This document shows, in pieces, positions 36,291 to 46,534 of a stretch of DNA of 64,000 bases. Under the pieces are notes generated by a model. The model was not told the DNA's origin. It saw nothing but the letters and a program-made list of their open reading frames with translations, and ran no database searches. Made by a program: the position numbers and the translations under genes. The DNA comes from Nephrocerus scutellatus. Its lineage: Eukaryota; Arthropoda; Insecta; Diptera; Pipunculidae. The number at the start of each line of letters is the position of its first letter. The first letter of the stretch is position 1. Location of the stretch: assembly GCA_947095585.1 (NCBI GenBank), contig OX352761.1:112889890-112953889 (forward strand), in the 5' to 3' direction.

Positions 36291-38030
36291 ACAAAAAGTA
36301 GACCGAAATATTTGCCCTAAAAGTTGTATTTATTTCAGAATGGCAGAAATTGCAGCAATCCATAAAGCTTAGATATCGACTGCATTATTGCTGTGTTCTT
36401 GATATACGAGGAACTTAACAATCATGCACTTACTTATTAGAAAACAGGTTACCATACACCTATAAAAAACAAGGTTAATACATAAAATTAACATATTTGC
36501 ATAGCCCCTAGGGAAATAGGGATCTTCCTAACAATTAGTTGAATTACAAAAGCTTTGTACCACAAGCAGATACAATAGAAAGCGAATGAAAGACCCACTA
36601 TTTGCGCTCATTAATAATCAATGCAGAATTCTGAATGACAAGGGTAAACACTCCCTATAGCCGGACAGCTCCCAAGCCGAATAAATTTCGCCGAGACAAC
36701 CTTTTCATTCATTTTTCCATACAAAAATAATTCCTATTCGTTTAACTATCTCGGAGCCATAAGAAGGACCAAAAACTGCAAGAGCATTCGCTTTGCGACC
36801 GATGCGTTCAACCAAAAACGTTTCGACTCCAGGCTTTTTACACCAAGACAAGCAGAACTTTCAGAACTTTGTTCATCTTCTCGTCCAACACAGCGTCTAA
36901 GTTTATATGGTAGAGGTACGACATACGACTACAAGCCAGAAAGGAAATATGTAGCATATAACAGATTCGTCATAATTGGATGTCATCGCAAGTACTTACT
37001 ATAGTTACCAGCCAACTGTACGAGTACTCTAATATACTTCGAATATAAACAACTGCCAGTCGGCCAGTGCGCACTTTCAATTGCATTACTTTGGAAAGCA
37101 CTTCAGTTAACGCTGCTTGAAATTATTTTAGTACTTGAGAGGTTCTTTATAAACAAATACCGATCTTATAATAATTGATTTTTTTCTCTTGGTTGTGAAA
37201 CATTACTTCAGTTTGTTACGGTAATTAAAATGTTAAATAAACAATGTTATGGATGATGTGCATGAATACAATGACAATATATGGAACTGAAATGTGACCC
37301 CAAAAGCGTTCATGAGTAGAAAATGTACCATCCATACCATTGAAATTTGAATGCATCATAAAAATTGTAATCTTTAATTTAAGAAAGGCACGAAAAGAAA
37401 TATACCGTTTTCTTGTAAATAAAAAATAAACAAAAGTTATAATTTATGATTTGTAATACGTGTACACATTGTACAGCTAATAGGGGTGCGCTGGTAAGTG
37501 AGATCATAATTGAAAATTGATTTTTTTTTTTTCGGTTCAACTGAATCAGCATTCATTCAGCCAGTTTTTTTGAATGCTTATGCCCTCGCAATCACAAAGC
37601 AATCACTGTAATGCAATTTCTATTTGTTCATCAGTTGTTTGGGATAAAAATTCGTAGATGTTTGATTTACAATCTGGTTATCACTTTTAATTTTACTTAT
37701 TTATCAAAGATATAATTGGAAATTATCTTAAATTCTATTTAAGATCATTTATCCCTGCGCCCTAATTTACATCAAACACATACTGACCAGTCGACGGTTG
37801 AATAATCATAGGAATACAAATAAAGCGAGAAATTGTCGATTCAGCGAATAAACTACTTGCGTAAAACACACGGCACTACACTGCTTCCCTCCATGTGACA
37901 AGTGTAACAGCTCAGATTGGCTTAGTTGGATTTTTTACGAAAATGATGGCAGATAAAAGTTCGGGTCATCTAAGTTAAAATTTGATTTTCCGAATACAAT
38001 AAAAAACAAATCATGTGTACGAATTATCTA
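36291..38030. other. No gene recognised
   Basis: Sequence downstream of the antimicrobial peptide gene. No second cecropin-type exon was found here on either strand by looking for GFGKK/GWLKK-like and HVAQD-like text. An octamer TACGAGTA is at 37019-37026. Confidence 0.5.
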
Positions 38031-38036
38031 TTTATT
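38031..38036 (-). terminator. Poly(A) signal AATAAA of the antimicrobial peptide gene
   Basis: AATAAA on the minus strand, about 41 bases past the TAA stop at 38077-38079. This is a normal position for a short 3' UTR of a cecropin-type gene. Confidence 0.6.
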
Positions 38037-38076
38037 TTTTTGCACCAACATTTTCCTTCAAACAAATTCTATTATT

Positions 38077-38351
38077 TTACTTTCCAATGACGGCTGCCGC
38101 TAAGCCCCCAGCAACGACAACACTTGCTACATCCTGTGCGACATGGCCAACTTCATGAATAGCATGAGTGACCTTGTGCTAATGGGTTAAAACAATGAAA
38201 GTAACATAAATAAATGTATTTTTATTAAAAAGAAAGCACTTTAACTCACTAACGCTTTGCGGAATTTCTTGCCAAATCCAGCATTACTTTGTCCTGCGAG
38301 AAGGCAAAGGACAAGAATCGCAAAAATCGTAAAGTATTTGTAGAAGTTCAT
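38077..38351 (-). CDS. Cecropin/stomoxyn-like antimicrobial peptide precursor, two exons
   Basis: Seen: exon 1 is 38351-38250 (34 codons), the intron is 38249-38179 (71 bases, GTGAGT donor, TTAG acceptor, phase 0), and exon 2 is 38178-38077 (33 codons plus TAA). The 67-residue product opens with MNFYKYFTIFAILVLCLLAG, a typical hydrophobic signal peptide, with likely cleavage after the Ala of QSNA (residue 24). The mature 43-mer starts GFGKKFRKALHKVTHAIHEV, a basic amphipathic N-terminal helix. It then has HVAQDVASVVVAGG and a small-residue hydrophobic tail ending VIGK; Gly-Lys could be processed to a C-terminal amide. Known of the family: cecropins and stomoxyn are secreted linear helical peptides that permeabilise bacterial membranes, made in fat body or gut. 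The KVxH, HVAxD and AxAAV pattern and the length recall stomoxyn more than classic cecropin A, which starts GWLKK. Inference: a functional immune effector; both exons are open and the splice sites canonical. No paralogue was seen within several kb, although cecropins often cluster. Confidence 0.88.
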
Positions 38352-38384
38352 TTCACAGAGTAGCTGACGGAACAATGACGGAGC

Positions 38385-38470
38385 TCGGACTGTTCTCCGC
38401 TGATAGAGCTCTTCAACTTTTAATACTTAGCCCGAAACAATATAGCAAAGTCTTCCGTTATCTTATCTCA
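38385..38470 (-). promoter_or_regulatory. Putative core promoter and tandem GATA sites of the antimicrobial peptide gene
   Basis: Read on the minus strand, GAGATAAGATAA (38469-38458) contains two overlapping GATA sites. About 35 bases further on is a TATA-like GTATTAAAAG (38426-38417). An initiator-like ACAGTC lies at 38393-38388, about 30 bases past the TATA box, giving a 5' UTR of roughly 40 bases before the ATG at 38351. Established knowledge: fly antimicrobial peptide promoters combine GATA and NF-kappaB (GGGRNNYYCC-type) sites. I see no convincing kappaB site in the adjacent 200 bases, only imperfect ones. The assignment rests on spacing and motifs alone. Confidence 0.5.
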
Positions 38471-39079
38471 ATAACCTTTTCCAGATATTGGTAGCAAATA
38501 TTTTCGCCTTACCTGGACGTTGATGTCGAAATGTGAAGTGGAAGTTTGTTTAACGTCACTAAGTTGTACTTACCGGTTCGATCATTTATTTCTGAAGATA
38601 AATTCAAGGTCAAATGTTGCGGAAAATTTAGCAAAGTAATTCGGTAGTTCCCCTAGTGTGGAAGTAACAGTTTTTTTTTAACAAAACAAGAGATCGCGTA
38701 TATTCCAGTACGAGTTATAACCGTGTTGGCGGCCTTATCATATATGAATTATTTAAAATAAATAGTAATGTCGTGGAATTTTGAAGATGGAGAAGGAGAG
38801 TAATTTAAAATAAATATAAATGGTAGGTAATTGAAACGTTTGTTTTTTTAAAAAAGTATAAAATGAGTATACATCAATATTTGTTTGGACAGTTTTTTTA
38901 TTGTGCTGTTGGAGTCTCCGATTTAAGAATAGAAAACAAGTAAAAGTAAAAAAAACTTCGTTTTTCGGGTACAACCTTTTATGTATACATCAACACACGC
39001 CACACAGTCCTTTATTTTTTGGTAATAATCGCCAAAATATCTGTTTTTGAGGTGAGGTCAAAGTATTTTCTTTTTTCCA
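38471..39079. other. Upstream flank of the antimicrobial peptide gene, no gene recognised
   Basis: AT-rich. It may hold distal regulatory sites of the peptide gene; none beyond the GATA pair is convincing. No paralogous gene is seen. Confidence 0.4.
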
Positions 39080-39630
39080 CGCATCATACGCATCACTGAC
39101 ATTGAGCTGCTCACAATTTTAGCCCTCTAGTTTGTGCGAAAGGTGGTTAAAAAGGAACTTAAAACAAAAACGAGAAAATGGCGTCATTACCAACCATTAC
39201 ACGCGCCACAAGCGAAACACGACATGCATCACACGCGGAATATAAAAAATAGCTATTTGGGACTTGGGACACTCACAAAATTTCAGCTCTCTAGGTCGGT
39301 TAAAAAAGGACCTCAAAGAAGTCGGGAAAAAATGTCCACCAATCACACGCGCTATACGCGTAACGCGACACACATCACACGCGGAATATAAAAAATCCTA
39401 TTTGGGACTTGACAATCACAAAATTTCAGCTTTCTAGGTCGTGTCGACCTTAAGGTTAAAAAGGACCTCAAGGAAGTCGAAAAAAAATATTCACCAATAA
39501 CACGCGCCATACGCGAAACGCGACGCATCACACGCGAAATATAAAAAATGCTATTTGGGACTTACTCACAAAATGTTAACTCTCTAAGTCATGTGAAGGT
39601 CATGTAAAGGACCTCAAACTAGTCAAAAAT
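39080..39630. repeat. Tandem repeat array, unit about 150 bases, about four units
   Basis: Each unit carries ATCACACGCGGAATATAAAA, then TATTTGGGACTT, CTCACAAAATTTCAGCTCTC, TAGGTCG, AAAAAGGACCTCAAAGAAGT, and ACACGCGCCATACGCGAAAC. The ACACGCGGAA/ACACGCGAAA block recurs at 39231, 39377 and 39530 (spacing about 146 and 153), with a worn fourth unit before 39200. Rich in CACGCG/ACGCG. No coding; the 86-codon frame here is a by-product. Confidence 0.85.
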
Positions 39631-39644
39631 ACACACAAGAAGGG

Positions 39645-40560
39645 GACAATTCAAGTTAAATAAAAGTTTTTAGCAATTTCGTTCAAGTGGCTCTCTCTGC
39701 TGGCCTTACAGGAAGCCATCATGTGAACTTTTTCGATCTTTCGGCGCCTATCTCGCGGATAACAGTCACAATGTTTTGTTTTAAAGCCTAAATTGTCTCT
39801 GGATTATCAGCATAACATCATCATTAACGGCACTCCATAGAAAAAATTCCATCGGCGTCAAATCGCAGCTCCGCGCAGGCCAATTGAAATCTCCAAAACG
39901 GCTGATTATTCGGTTGCCAAATTTGGCGCGCAAGATCGATTATCAGTCGGCTTGTATGTGGCGCTATCTTGTTGAAACCAAAGGTCGTGTACATTCATGA
40001 CGTCGATTTGAGGCCATAAAAAGTTAGTCAGCTTCAGCTGGCTCTATAACGATCGCTAAAATGGGCCACCACTCCAAAATCAAAACAAAACTGTCGCTCT
40101 TGTTGGATACATTGGCTTCTCTAAGACTACGTGTGGCTGTTCCGAACCCCAAATCTGGCAGTTCTAATCTGTGAAGTCGGTGGATTCTGTCCCACACTTT
40201 GGGCCACAGCCGCAATATTCTCGGGCGTGCGCTCTCTCCGAGCTCGGGAACCGCTTCTGTTATCCAATAGCAAGCCTTTCTCACGAAATTTCTTCATCAA
40301 TTTTACTACAGCGGTTCCGCTTGGCGGTCTTTCACGACCCATATTTCTTTTCAAAATTCGCACGGTTTCGGCTACACAACACTGACTTTGAAAATAAGTT
40401 TTCAATATTTTGAAAAGCTCCTCAAGCGAAAACATAGTTGTTTCGTGCCGCGGAATATCAGAGTATCGAGCTATTCAACCAAATCGTTAAAAAAAAGCCA
40501 TAGCCTATGATTTAAAAACAAACCAGTAGATTGCCCACCCTTTAGTATTAAAATGATTAG
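39645..40560 (-). mobile_element. Mariner/IS630-type transposon (DUF4817-like), internally deleted
   Basis: The minus strand starts with an open N-terminal domain (40435-40127): MFSLEELFKILKTYFQSQCC and RILKRNMGRERPPSGTAVVK, then RTPENIAAVAQSV. This is the helix-turn-helix and linker region. It jumps to NVHDLWFQQDSATYKPT-like text (about 40005-39950), FGDFNWPARSCDLTPMEFFL (about 39900-39840), and ends ASRESHLNEI (about 39690). WFQQDxAT contains the second catalytic Asp. The portion with the first catalytic Asp is missing. The 5' flank GTTTCGTGCCGCGGAATATC (40440-40459) is shared with 53483. Confidence 0.85.
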
Positions 40561-40749
40561 TAAAATTAAAGAAGAATAAGAATAAGACTTCGAATAATAT
40601 ATTTTTCTAGTCATCGTGTAATCATGTTGTCATCCTGCCAATCCTAAAATCGCCATAATTCTAGAATAATAATAATTTGGCGTAACAGTACGTTGTGGTG
40701 CTTAACGTCTTGCGATCATTCGAATTGTGCGTGTTATATATTTTTACAT

Positions 40750-40895
40750 AAATTGAAGGAATTTAAGGCCGTATATCGGACATTTGTCAGACATTCACAA
40801 GAAAATGGTTTTGATGTTTTTTTGGGATTCGAACTTCAAAACCTTGCGCTCAGTAGTAGTGCAATGCACTAATCAGTTGATCCAAGGCGTCCAGT
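40750..40895 (-). mobile_element. tRNA-derived SINE fragment
   Basis: The minus strand has a head-like GCCTTGGATCAACTGATTAG, then GAAGTTCGAATCCCAAAAAA (box B region), TGAATGTCTGACAAATGTCC and GGCCTTAAATT. It matches the 25237 SINE in order but is internally shortened. Confidence 0.65.
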
Positions 40896-41034
40896 TCGTA
40901 ATTCAATAATCGTCTTTAACTCTTCCTAAAATCTTCCTATTATCCCAAAATCTTTTTAAAAAGTTCTTATTCTTTTTTTATTGGACATTCTGAGAGCATA
41001 ATCATACTCATTCCAAAATCACCATAGGCACATA

Positions 41035-41735
41035 GGCAAAACGTCTGCGCATGACGTTTGCAAAGCGTAACGATTCAAAAGTGACCGCCTAAATGTGTTG
41101 ATTAAAAAGTGACGATGACAATTCAAAAGTTATGACCCAAATGTAACGATTTAATAATCAAAAAGCAAATTAAAATGGAACGATACATGAGTAATATGTA
41201 ACGATTTAAAAGAGAAGATTTAAATGTCGTTACATTTACATTTCCAAATGAGAAAGTAAAAATTCGAAATTGATGATAAACAAAAAATATCCAAAAGTGA
41301 CGGACCAAATGTGGCGATTTGAAAGTAAAGTGACGATCCAAATGTAAGGATCCAGATACAAAATTAGTGGTCCAAAATTGATGGACTAATTGTGGCAAAT
41401 TGAAAGTAAAGATTATAAAGTGACGATTCAAAAGTGACGATTCAAAAGTGACGGACCAAATGTGACGATTTTAAACTAAAGGATTCAAAAGTGACGATCC
41501 AAATCTGACGATTGAAAAGTGAAGATCCATATGTGACGATTCAGAAGTGACGATTTAATTTAGTAATGATCCAATGTGCTAATTCAAAAGAGCGATCGAA
41601 ACTTGACTATTCAGTGAAGAGACAATTGACGATCCAAATGTAAGGATCAAATGTGACGATTCAAATGTCATGATTCAAATGTAAATATCATATCAATTAT
41701 ATGTAACAATTTAAAAGTGACGATCCGAAACGTGG
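41035..41735. repeat. Minisatellite, unit about 14 bases (GTGACGATTCAAAA)
   Basis: About 700 bases of units such as GTGACGATTCAAAA, GTGACGGACCAAAT and GTGACGATCCAAAT. Spacing is 14 bases where well preserved (41411-41470), with diverged edges. It contains TGACG half-sites at high density. Minus-strand frames here are artefacts of the periodicity. Confidence 0.9.
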
Positions 41736-42919
41736 CGTCACCTTAAAAGTTAAACGTTTCTAAAAAAGTTTCACTTTAAAACTAAAGTCAGCGTCAATGT
41801 TAAACATGACACTGAAACTAGCCCTTAAGAGAAAACGACCAACATAAGCACGAGGAGTTATTGCACAACAGGGTATAATACACAGTAGTTTGGCTTCTTG
41901 CCAAAGGCAAAGGAATTATAATTTCATTGTCACTGCACTGTGAAGTTGCACGATTGTGGCGACCGCCTTCCAATCGCGTTCTCAATCGGATAGTGTTCTG
42001 GCCCAAACCACATTCTATTATTAATTTAGTTAGTTCGTTCGTAAGGCGACGCAATGATGAATTACAATGCAAATGCAAAGAGAAATGCGCGCAGGATGGT
42101 GTGGAAAATTCTGCACACAGCGGTGTCTCGGCGATAGCGCGGGTAGAGGCAGAGCGGGCCCACCGCGAGAATGTTTGTATATGAGCTGCGCCCCAGCGCG
42201 GCCCCGCGATGACAAATAACTTGCTACTTGCTGGTTGCTTGCTTCAAACGTTTTCTAGTTCTAGGTTTGTGCCACACAGTTCAACAACTTTGCCTCATTG
42301 CACTCGGCGGCGTCGAGTCGCCTCCCCGGACCTATCTATCTATCCAATCCAAGTCTAATCGTCGATATGTATGTATGGACGTGTGAACGCTTGTTGACTT
42401 AACTATCGTCAATGCGATGCGTTCTTTCTTGGGTTCTTTGGGGTTTTTAAACTCCTCATGGTCACCGCGCCGTCACATCAGTGCGCACAGCGCACACATA
42501 AAGTGCAAAACGAAGAATGCAGAATGCAAATAGGCATTGCAGAGTGAATGAACGCTAACTAATATAGCTATGTACATATACATATACGACGGGTGTACGT
42601 GTAATATATTATCGCATTATGAAGCAGCAAGAAACAAATGAAAACCGTGACGAATCGTGAAAGTCACGTGAAGAGGATATTCCTCGAAGAAGTGTACGAG
42701 TACGCCCAGAGGTGACACGTCGTCTTTTGATAGAAGACTAATAGATGATGGTGCTCTCGATGAGGTGAGGCGAGGTAATGAGTTAATTTGTGAATGCTTG
42801 TGGGATTTTTCTTAAAGAGTTAGTACTCGTATTATATTCAAAAACTTTTTTAAGATAATTAAGCTTTAGCTAACACGTTTGTTTTTTGTTAATTTTTGAG
42901 CTATACATTTTCTTGAGCT
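41736..42919. other. GC-richer unique island, no gene recognised
   Basis: About 41930-42500 is high in GC and CpG (GAGCTGCGCCCCAGCGCGGC, GGCGGCGTCGAGTCGCC) in an otherwise AT-rich window. Open frames on both strands are under 90 codons with no family match. It may be a promoter/5' exon or a regulatory island. TACGAGTA/TACTCGTA at 42695 and 42824. Confidence 0.4.
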
Positions 42920-42920
42920 A

Positions 42921-43123
42921 ATAATAATAATAATATTCGGCGCGACAGACCATTGCGGTCCAAGGCATAGCTTCTCGCGACAATTTGTGTTGCGCATGTA
43001 TATTTTTGAACACAAATGGAAGGGACCTACAATTTAAGGCCAGACCCGAACGTAGAATTGAGAAACTTTCCGTGACAAGTTATTACTCTCTCAGTAGCCA
43101 CGCGCATTTCCACTGAGCGCCCA
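42921..43123 (-). mobile_element. tRNA-derived SINE, internally deleted copy
   Basis: The minus strand opens GGGCGCTCAGTGGAAATGCG then GTGGCTACTGAG and passes directly to AGAGTAATAACTTGTCACGG. The box B segment is lost, with GAG at the junction suggesting microhomology. The body and tail are otherwise good: CCTTAAATTGTAGGTCCC, CTTGGACCGCAATGG, and a (TTA)n tail seen as AATAATAATAAT on the plus strand. Confidence 0.85.
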
Positions 43124-43299
43124 CTTTTTTTACAATTACAATTTTTTTTTACAATTTTACAATTATTTTGGAGCTTGAACTTGAACTTGTTCCGATTCAA
43201 ACAAATTTCCACCACCATCCCGAATTTAAAGCTGCAAAGTTATCCCCTAACTACAAGCGTTTAGGATTGAACCATCTAGCTAGTGAAGGCAGAAATCGT

Positions 43300-43560
43300 G
43301 TCCTTTAAAATCGTCCGCAAAGAATTGTTCGACAATATCCCACCAAGTTTTGCACACCGGCGCTTGCAACGAAAGAACTTCTTCTTGAACGTAGTGAAGA
43401 GTTGAAAGTGTATTTTCCTGAACCGCTGAGTACCTTAAACATTAGCAGGTTCGATGTTATAGTTAGGTTCTTGAATTTTATAACTTTCACAGACTACAAT
43501 AAAATAAAAAAATTTGTTCGCTTTAAGGAAGCAAGACATAAGAGATCGCCTCTTACTTCT
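43300..43560 (-). mobile_element. RTE-like LINE relic
   Basis: Minus-strand FLKANKFFYFI (about 43540-43510) and, in another frame, FKNLTITSNLLMFKVL (43478-43432) match LLKANKAYYSLSRLFKSRN and ITSNLLIYKTM of the 3.5-kb element. Short and frame-broken. Confidence 0.65.
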
Positions 43561-43659
43561 GGATAAAAAAAACTGCTGTATGACGAAGAGAGTTGTATTT
43601 GGATTTCCGTGAACACCGTCAATATAGGGCATAATTCCACGGACCTCTTCGGACACGGA

Positions 43660-44160
43660 TTGACTAAATGGTTAGAGCAGGACCAATCTTACATACCTGC
43701 CGATCTTTGGTACACGACAACCGGTTGAGACATGCAACTCCACATGGACTCCACATACTCGCACCGGTTACCACAGGACGGTCACTCACTTACCAAAGAA
43801 ATTGGCAACATCATGGGCGGCTGATGTACTAATGCTAGTGCTAGCTAGCTAGTGCAGACACTAGGCAGATGCAGCCACGACACTGGATCCTCAACCAATA
43901 GTTGGCACAGACTCAGCTAACCTCCAAGGAGGTCAACTCATCCGTGGGCATAAACCACCTCCCGTAGTACCAACGCGACCTTGGTGAGATCTGACATCAA
44001 AGACCACAGCTCGTTCAGTATGAGGGCGAAGCAAAGCTAACCCGGCAGGCAACATCACGGTCCTGCAGTGTACGACCAGGCTGCTTAATACGAAGACCCT
44101 GCCCATTCTAGAAATTCTAAGTACTAGGAGCCTTGCCCTATTTATCTGCCGAGCCTACCA
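43660..44160. other. GC-balanced unrecognised block
   Basis: Roughly half GC, unlike its flanks, with text such as GCAACTCCACATGGACTCCA and CTCCAAGGAGGTCAACTCAT. No open frame, inverted termini or known TE motif is visible. It could be the untranslated part of a retrotransposon. Confidence 0.35.
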
Positions 44161-44311
44161 ATTATCAAACCCATCGATGTAGTAAGATACAGCGGTCCTC
44201 CTTGGAGCTGTATTTCTAGGGTTAAACTTTTGGAGGAAATAATTTTGAAAGGGAATTTCTTTAGCCGCGTTGAGATTAAACTTTTAAAGCTACGGTACAT
44301 TTTTTGATGTA

Positions 44312-44562
44312 GGCGCCGTAGCTTAGTGGATAAGTGCATGGTTTCTGAGCAGGAGGTTCGTGGTTCGAATCCCAGTAACACCAAAAGTATTTTTCCTCTC
44401 GTGAATGTCTGACAAATATCCGAGATTATAAAATTGTCACCGAAAGCTTCTTAATTCGCCGTTCAGATATGGTAAATTGTAGGTTCCTTCCATTTTGTTG
44501 CGAAAATATACATGCACAACACAAATGGTCGCGAAAAGCTAAGCCTTGGACCGCAACTAGCG
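44312..44562 (+). mobile_element. tRNA-derived SINE copy
   Basis: The head GGCGCCGTAGCTTAGTGG (box A) and GGTTCGTGGTTCGAATCC (a near-perfect box B) are well kept. The body has AAAAGTATTTTTCCTCTCGT, TGTCTGACAAATATCCGAGA, AATTCGCCGTTCAGATATGG and CCTTGGACCGCAAC. It ends in a TGTGTTTTG-rich tail. No clear target duplication. Confidence 0.88.
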
Positions 44563-46159
44563 TGTGTGTTTTGTGTGTTTTGAGTAATTTCTAAATTTTT
44601 TGTATTTCATTGAAAAAGGTCGGCTGTTTTCATCATTCTGAATCTCTCTTTCAATGCCAACCAACCTAAAGTATGTTGTATAGAAATAATTGGTAACCGT
44701 AATTTGCGTCGCGTGTAAAAATTGCCTTGACTGTTTTCTGTTGTATTCTTGTTGGAAGGTGAAAAATATCCCACTTCCTTTTGGATTTCTCATTCTTTTT
44801 CCCTTTTGTCAGCGCCCGATCATGCCCGTACTGGAGGTGGTAAATAAATTAACGAAAGGAAAAGGAATTCTTTCACACAGCACATGTTACGCACCTAACG
44901 CTATAAGCCATATACAGTACACACACACTCACTCGAACTTCTTGGTTTGCTTTCAAGAAAACTTCTGACGATGGCTAGGAATCGTCGATCATACGCTGCA
45001 GTTTGGCTTTTCTACCTACCGGAAGCTATCCACGCACTGAGCGTTTCGTTTGCCAAAGAAAAGATCAAATCGTAGGTACACACACTGATCGCATACACTG
45101 CAGTAATTTAATTCTTGCATTTTTCCTGTTTTCTTAGCAAATGCGTTTTCTAAAATTAGTTTCCGAGTAGTTCTTATGCACAGCAACAGCGTTTTGTCAA
45201 AATCGATTTCGCTGTGCGCACGCCGCAATGTGCCTGAGGTTTTTCGTTGCCAACTCATCAAAGAACCACAGCTAATTATCATTTGACATGACATTTTGAT
45301 GTTTTTATGAAATTAACTCTGACATATAAGTGAAATGCACTACGATTGCACATAAAAGTCCCTTAGAAGATTTCACAGAAGGAACGGTTTTAATTAAATT
45401 TTAAAATTAGACGGAATTAAAGCCTTAAGAAAATTCACTATGGTTTCTGTGTGAATACATCTTCCAAACTTTCATCCAATGAAAGTATTTTTCTGCAATA
45501 CACCTCGATTCGATCACAGATGAAAGCGGACAATTAATAGGATACAACTTACATATTCATACATACGAGTATGTGCTATTGGTTATTGATGTTGGAATGG
45601 TTTTTTGTCATAAAAGGTAAAACCGAAAACCAACAAACTCAAAAAAAAAAAAAAGACCCAGATATATGTATTTCCTCTACTTGCGCCGCTATAAATCTAC
45701 TTTAATTGGATTAAATTATGCTTCGCTGGATAAATCTTTATCTGCATATACGCTATTGGCAGGGACACTGTTCCCTGGATGAGAGTAGAGCTAATAGTGG
45801 CAGATCGAAGATAATGCGTTCAGCTATTCGTAGCGCTCCGCAGCTCTGTCAAATCAGATTAAGGTCATCGACATCGTGGCGGTATGTCGTTGTTATGGGC
45901 ATCAGTTATGGATCTGAATCGAACAAATTGGCTCTCTTGCATAGTTGTTAATAGAGTATTACCTATTTGCCGGGCTGTGTACCGCTATACGCAATATCAA
46001 AAAAAAAAAAAAAAAAAAGCGAAAAAGCGAAAAATCGACAAACGAATATCTTTGTCCCCGATAAAACGAAACAAAAAAACTGCACCAAAAAAACCGCTGT
46101 CTTCTTTGAAGTTTTCTTTCCGAGTGGAGCTTTGATCAATAATTTGTTGTTGAAAGAAT
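44563..46159. other. No gene recognised
   Basis: Unique-looking sequence with poly(A) runs near 45640 and 46001-46018. 44960-45300 is compositionally balanced and could be regulatory. No coding frame has support. TACGAGTA at 45564-45571. Confidence 0.45.
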
Positions 46160-46534
46160 TTAGCCAGTTGCTTGGTCTTCGATTGCCGCTACGAAGTGGC
46201 TTTTGTAAAGCGTTGAGGCTTCAGGTAAAAGCCATTGTGTTCCTTGATAGGCAAACGAGTATTGGATGGGATCCTTTTTGTCTGACAAACATATAGCGCC
46301 TTGCATTTTAGTAGGGTAGTATGATATTTCTTTTGTGTTCCATTTGGAAACTATAACCGGCGTTTGCAGTAATTTTGCATTCCATTTGTAAGCCTTCTTA
46401 TCCAAAACCATATCTTTGATACCTGTCATCAAGCTAGAACGGTTTCCGATTTCAATTCGAAGAAGATGAGACAATTCAATCAAATTGAACGCGCTACTAA
46501 TGCAAACTTTATCAAATTTGATGATATTTATCAT
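46160..46534 (-). CDS. Orphan open frame, 124 codons, function unknown
   Basis: Runs from MINIIKFDKVCISSAFNLIE to a TAA at 46160. It has no signal peptide, no membrane segment and no TE motif. Features seen: a mixed amphipathic N-terminal half (LSHLLRIEIGNRSS), KMQGAICLSDKKDPIQ, and an aromatic-rich stretch YSFAYQGTQWLLPEAST. A TATA-like TTTTATATTTCG lies about 50-60 bases upstream (near 46590). It has more ordinary amino-acid composition than the AT-driven frames around it, but 124 codons alone is weak. It may be a single-exon gene, an exon, a pseudogene piece or chance. I recognise no family. Confidence 0.3.
   Translation of the reverse strand: MINIIKFDKVCISSAFNLIELSHLLRIEIGNRSSLMTGIKDMVLDKKAYKWNAKLLQTPVIVSKWNTKEISYYPTKMQGAICLSDKKDPIQYSFAYQGTQWLLPEASTLYKSHFVAAIEDQATG

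Noticed and set aside
36291..38030. Second cecropin-type gene beside the first
   Set aside because: Looked for signal-peptide and amphipathic-helix text on both strands; none found.
39134..39391. 86-codon frame with charged residues
   Set aside because: Lies inside the 150-base tandem array; product of repeat periodicity.
41035..41735. CRISPR-like array
   Set aside because: Units are contiguous 14-mers without unique spacers, in a eukaryotic context.
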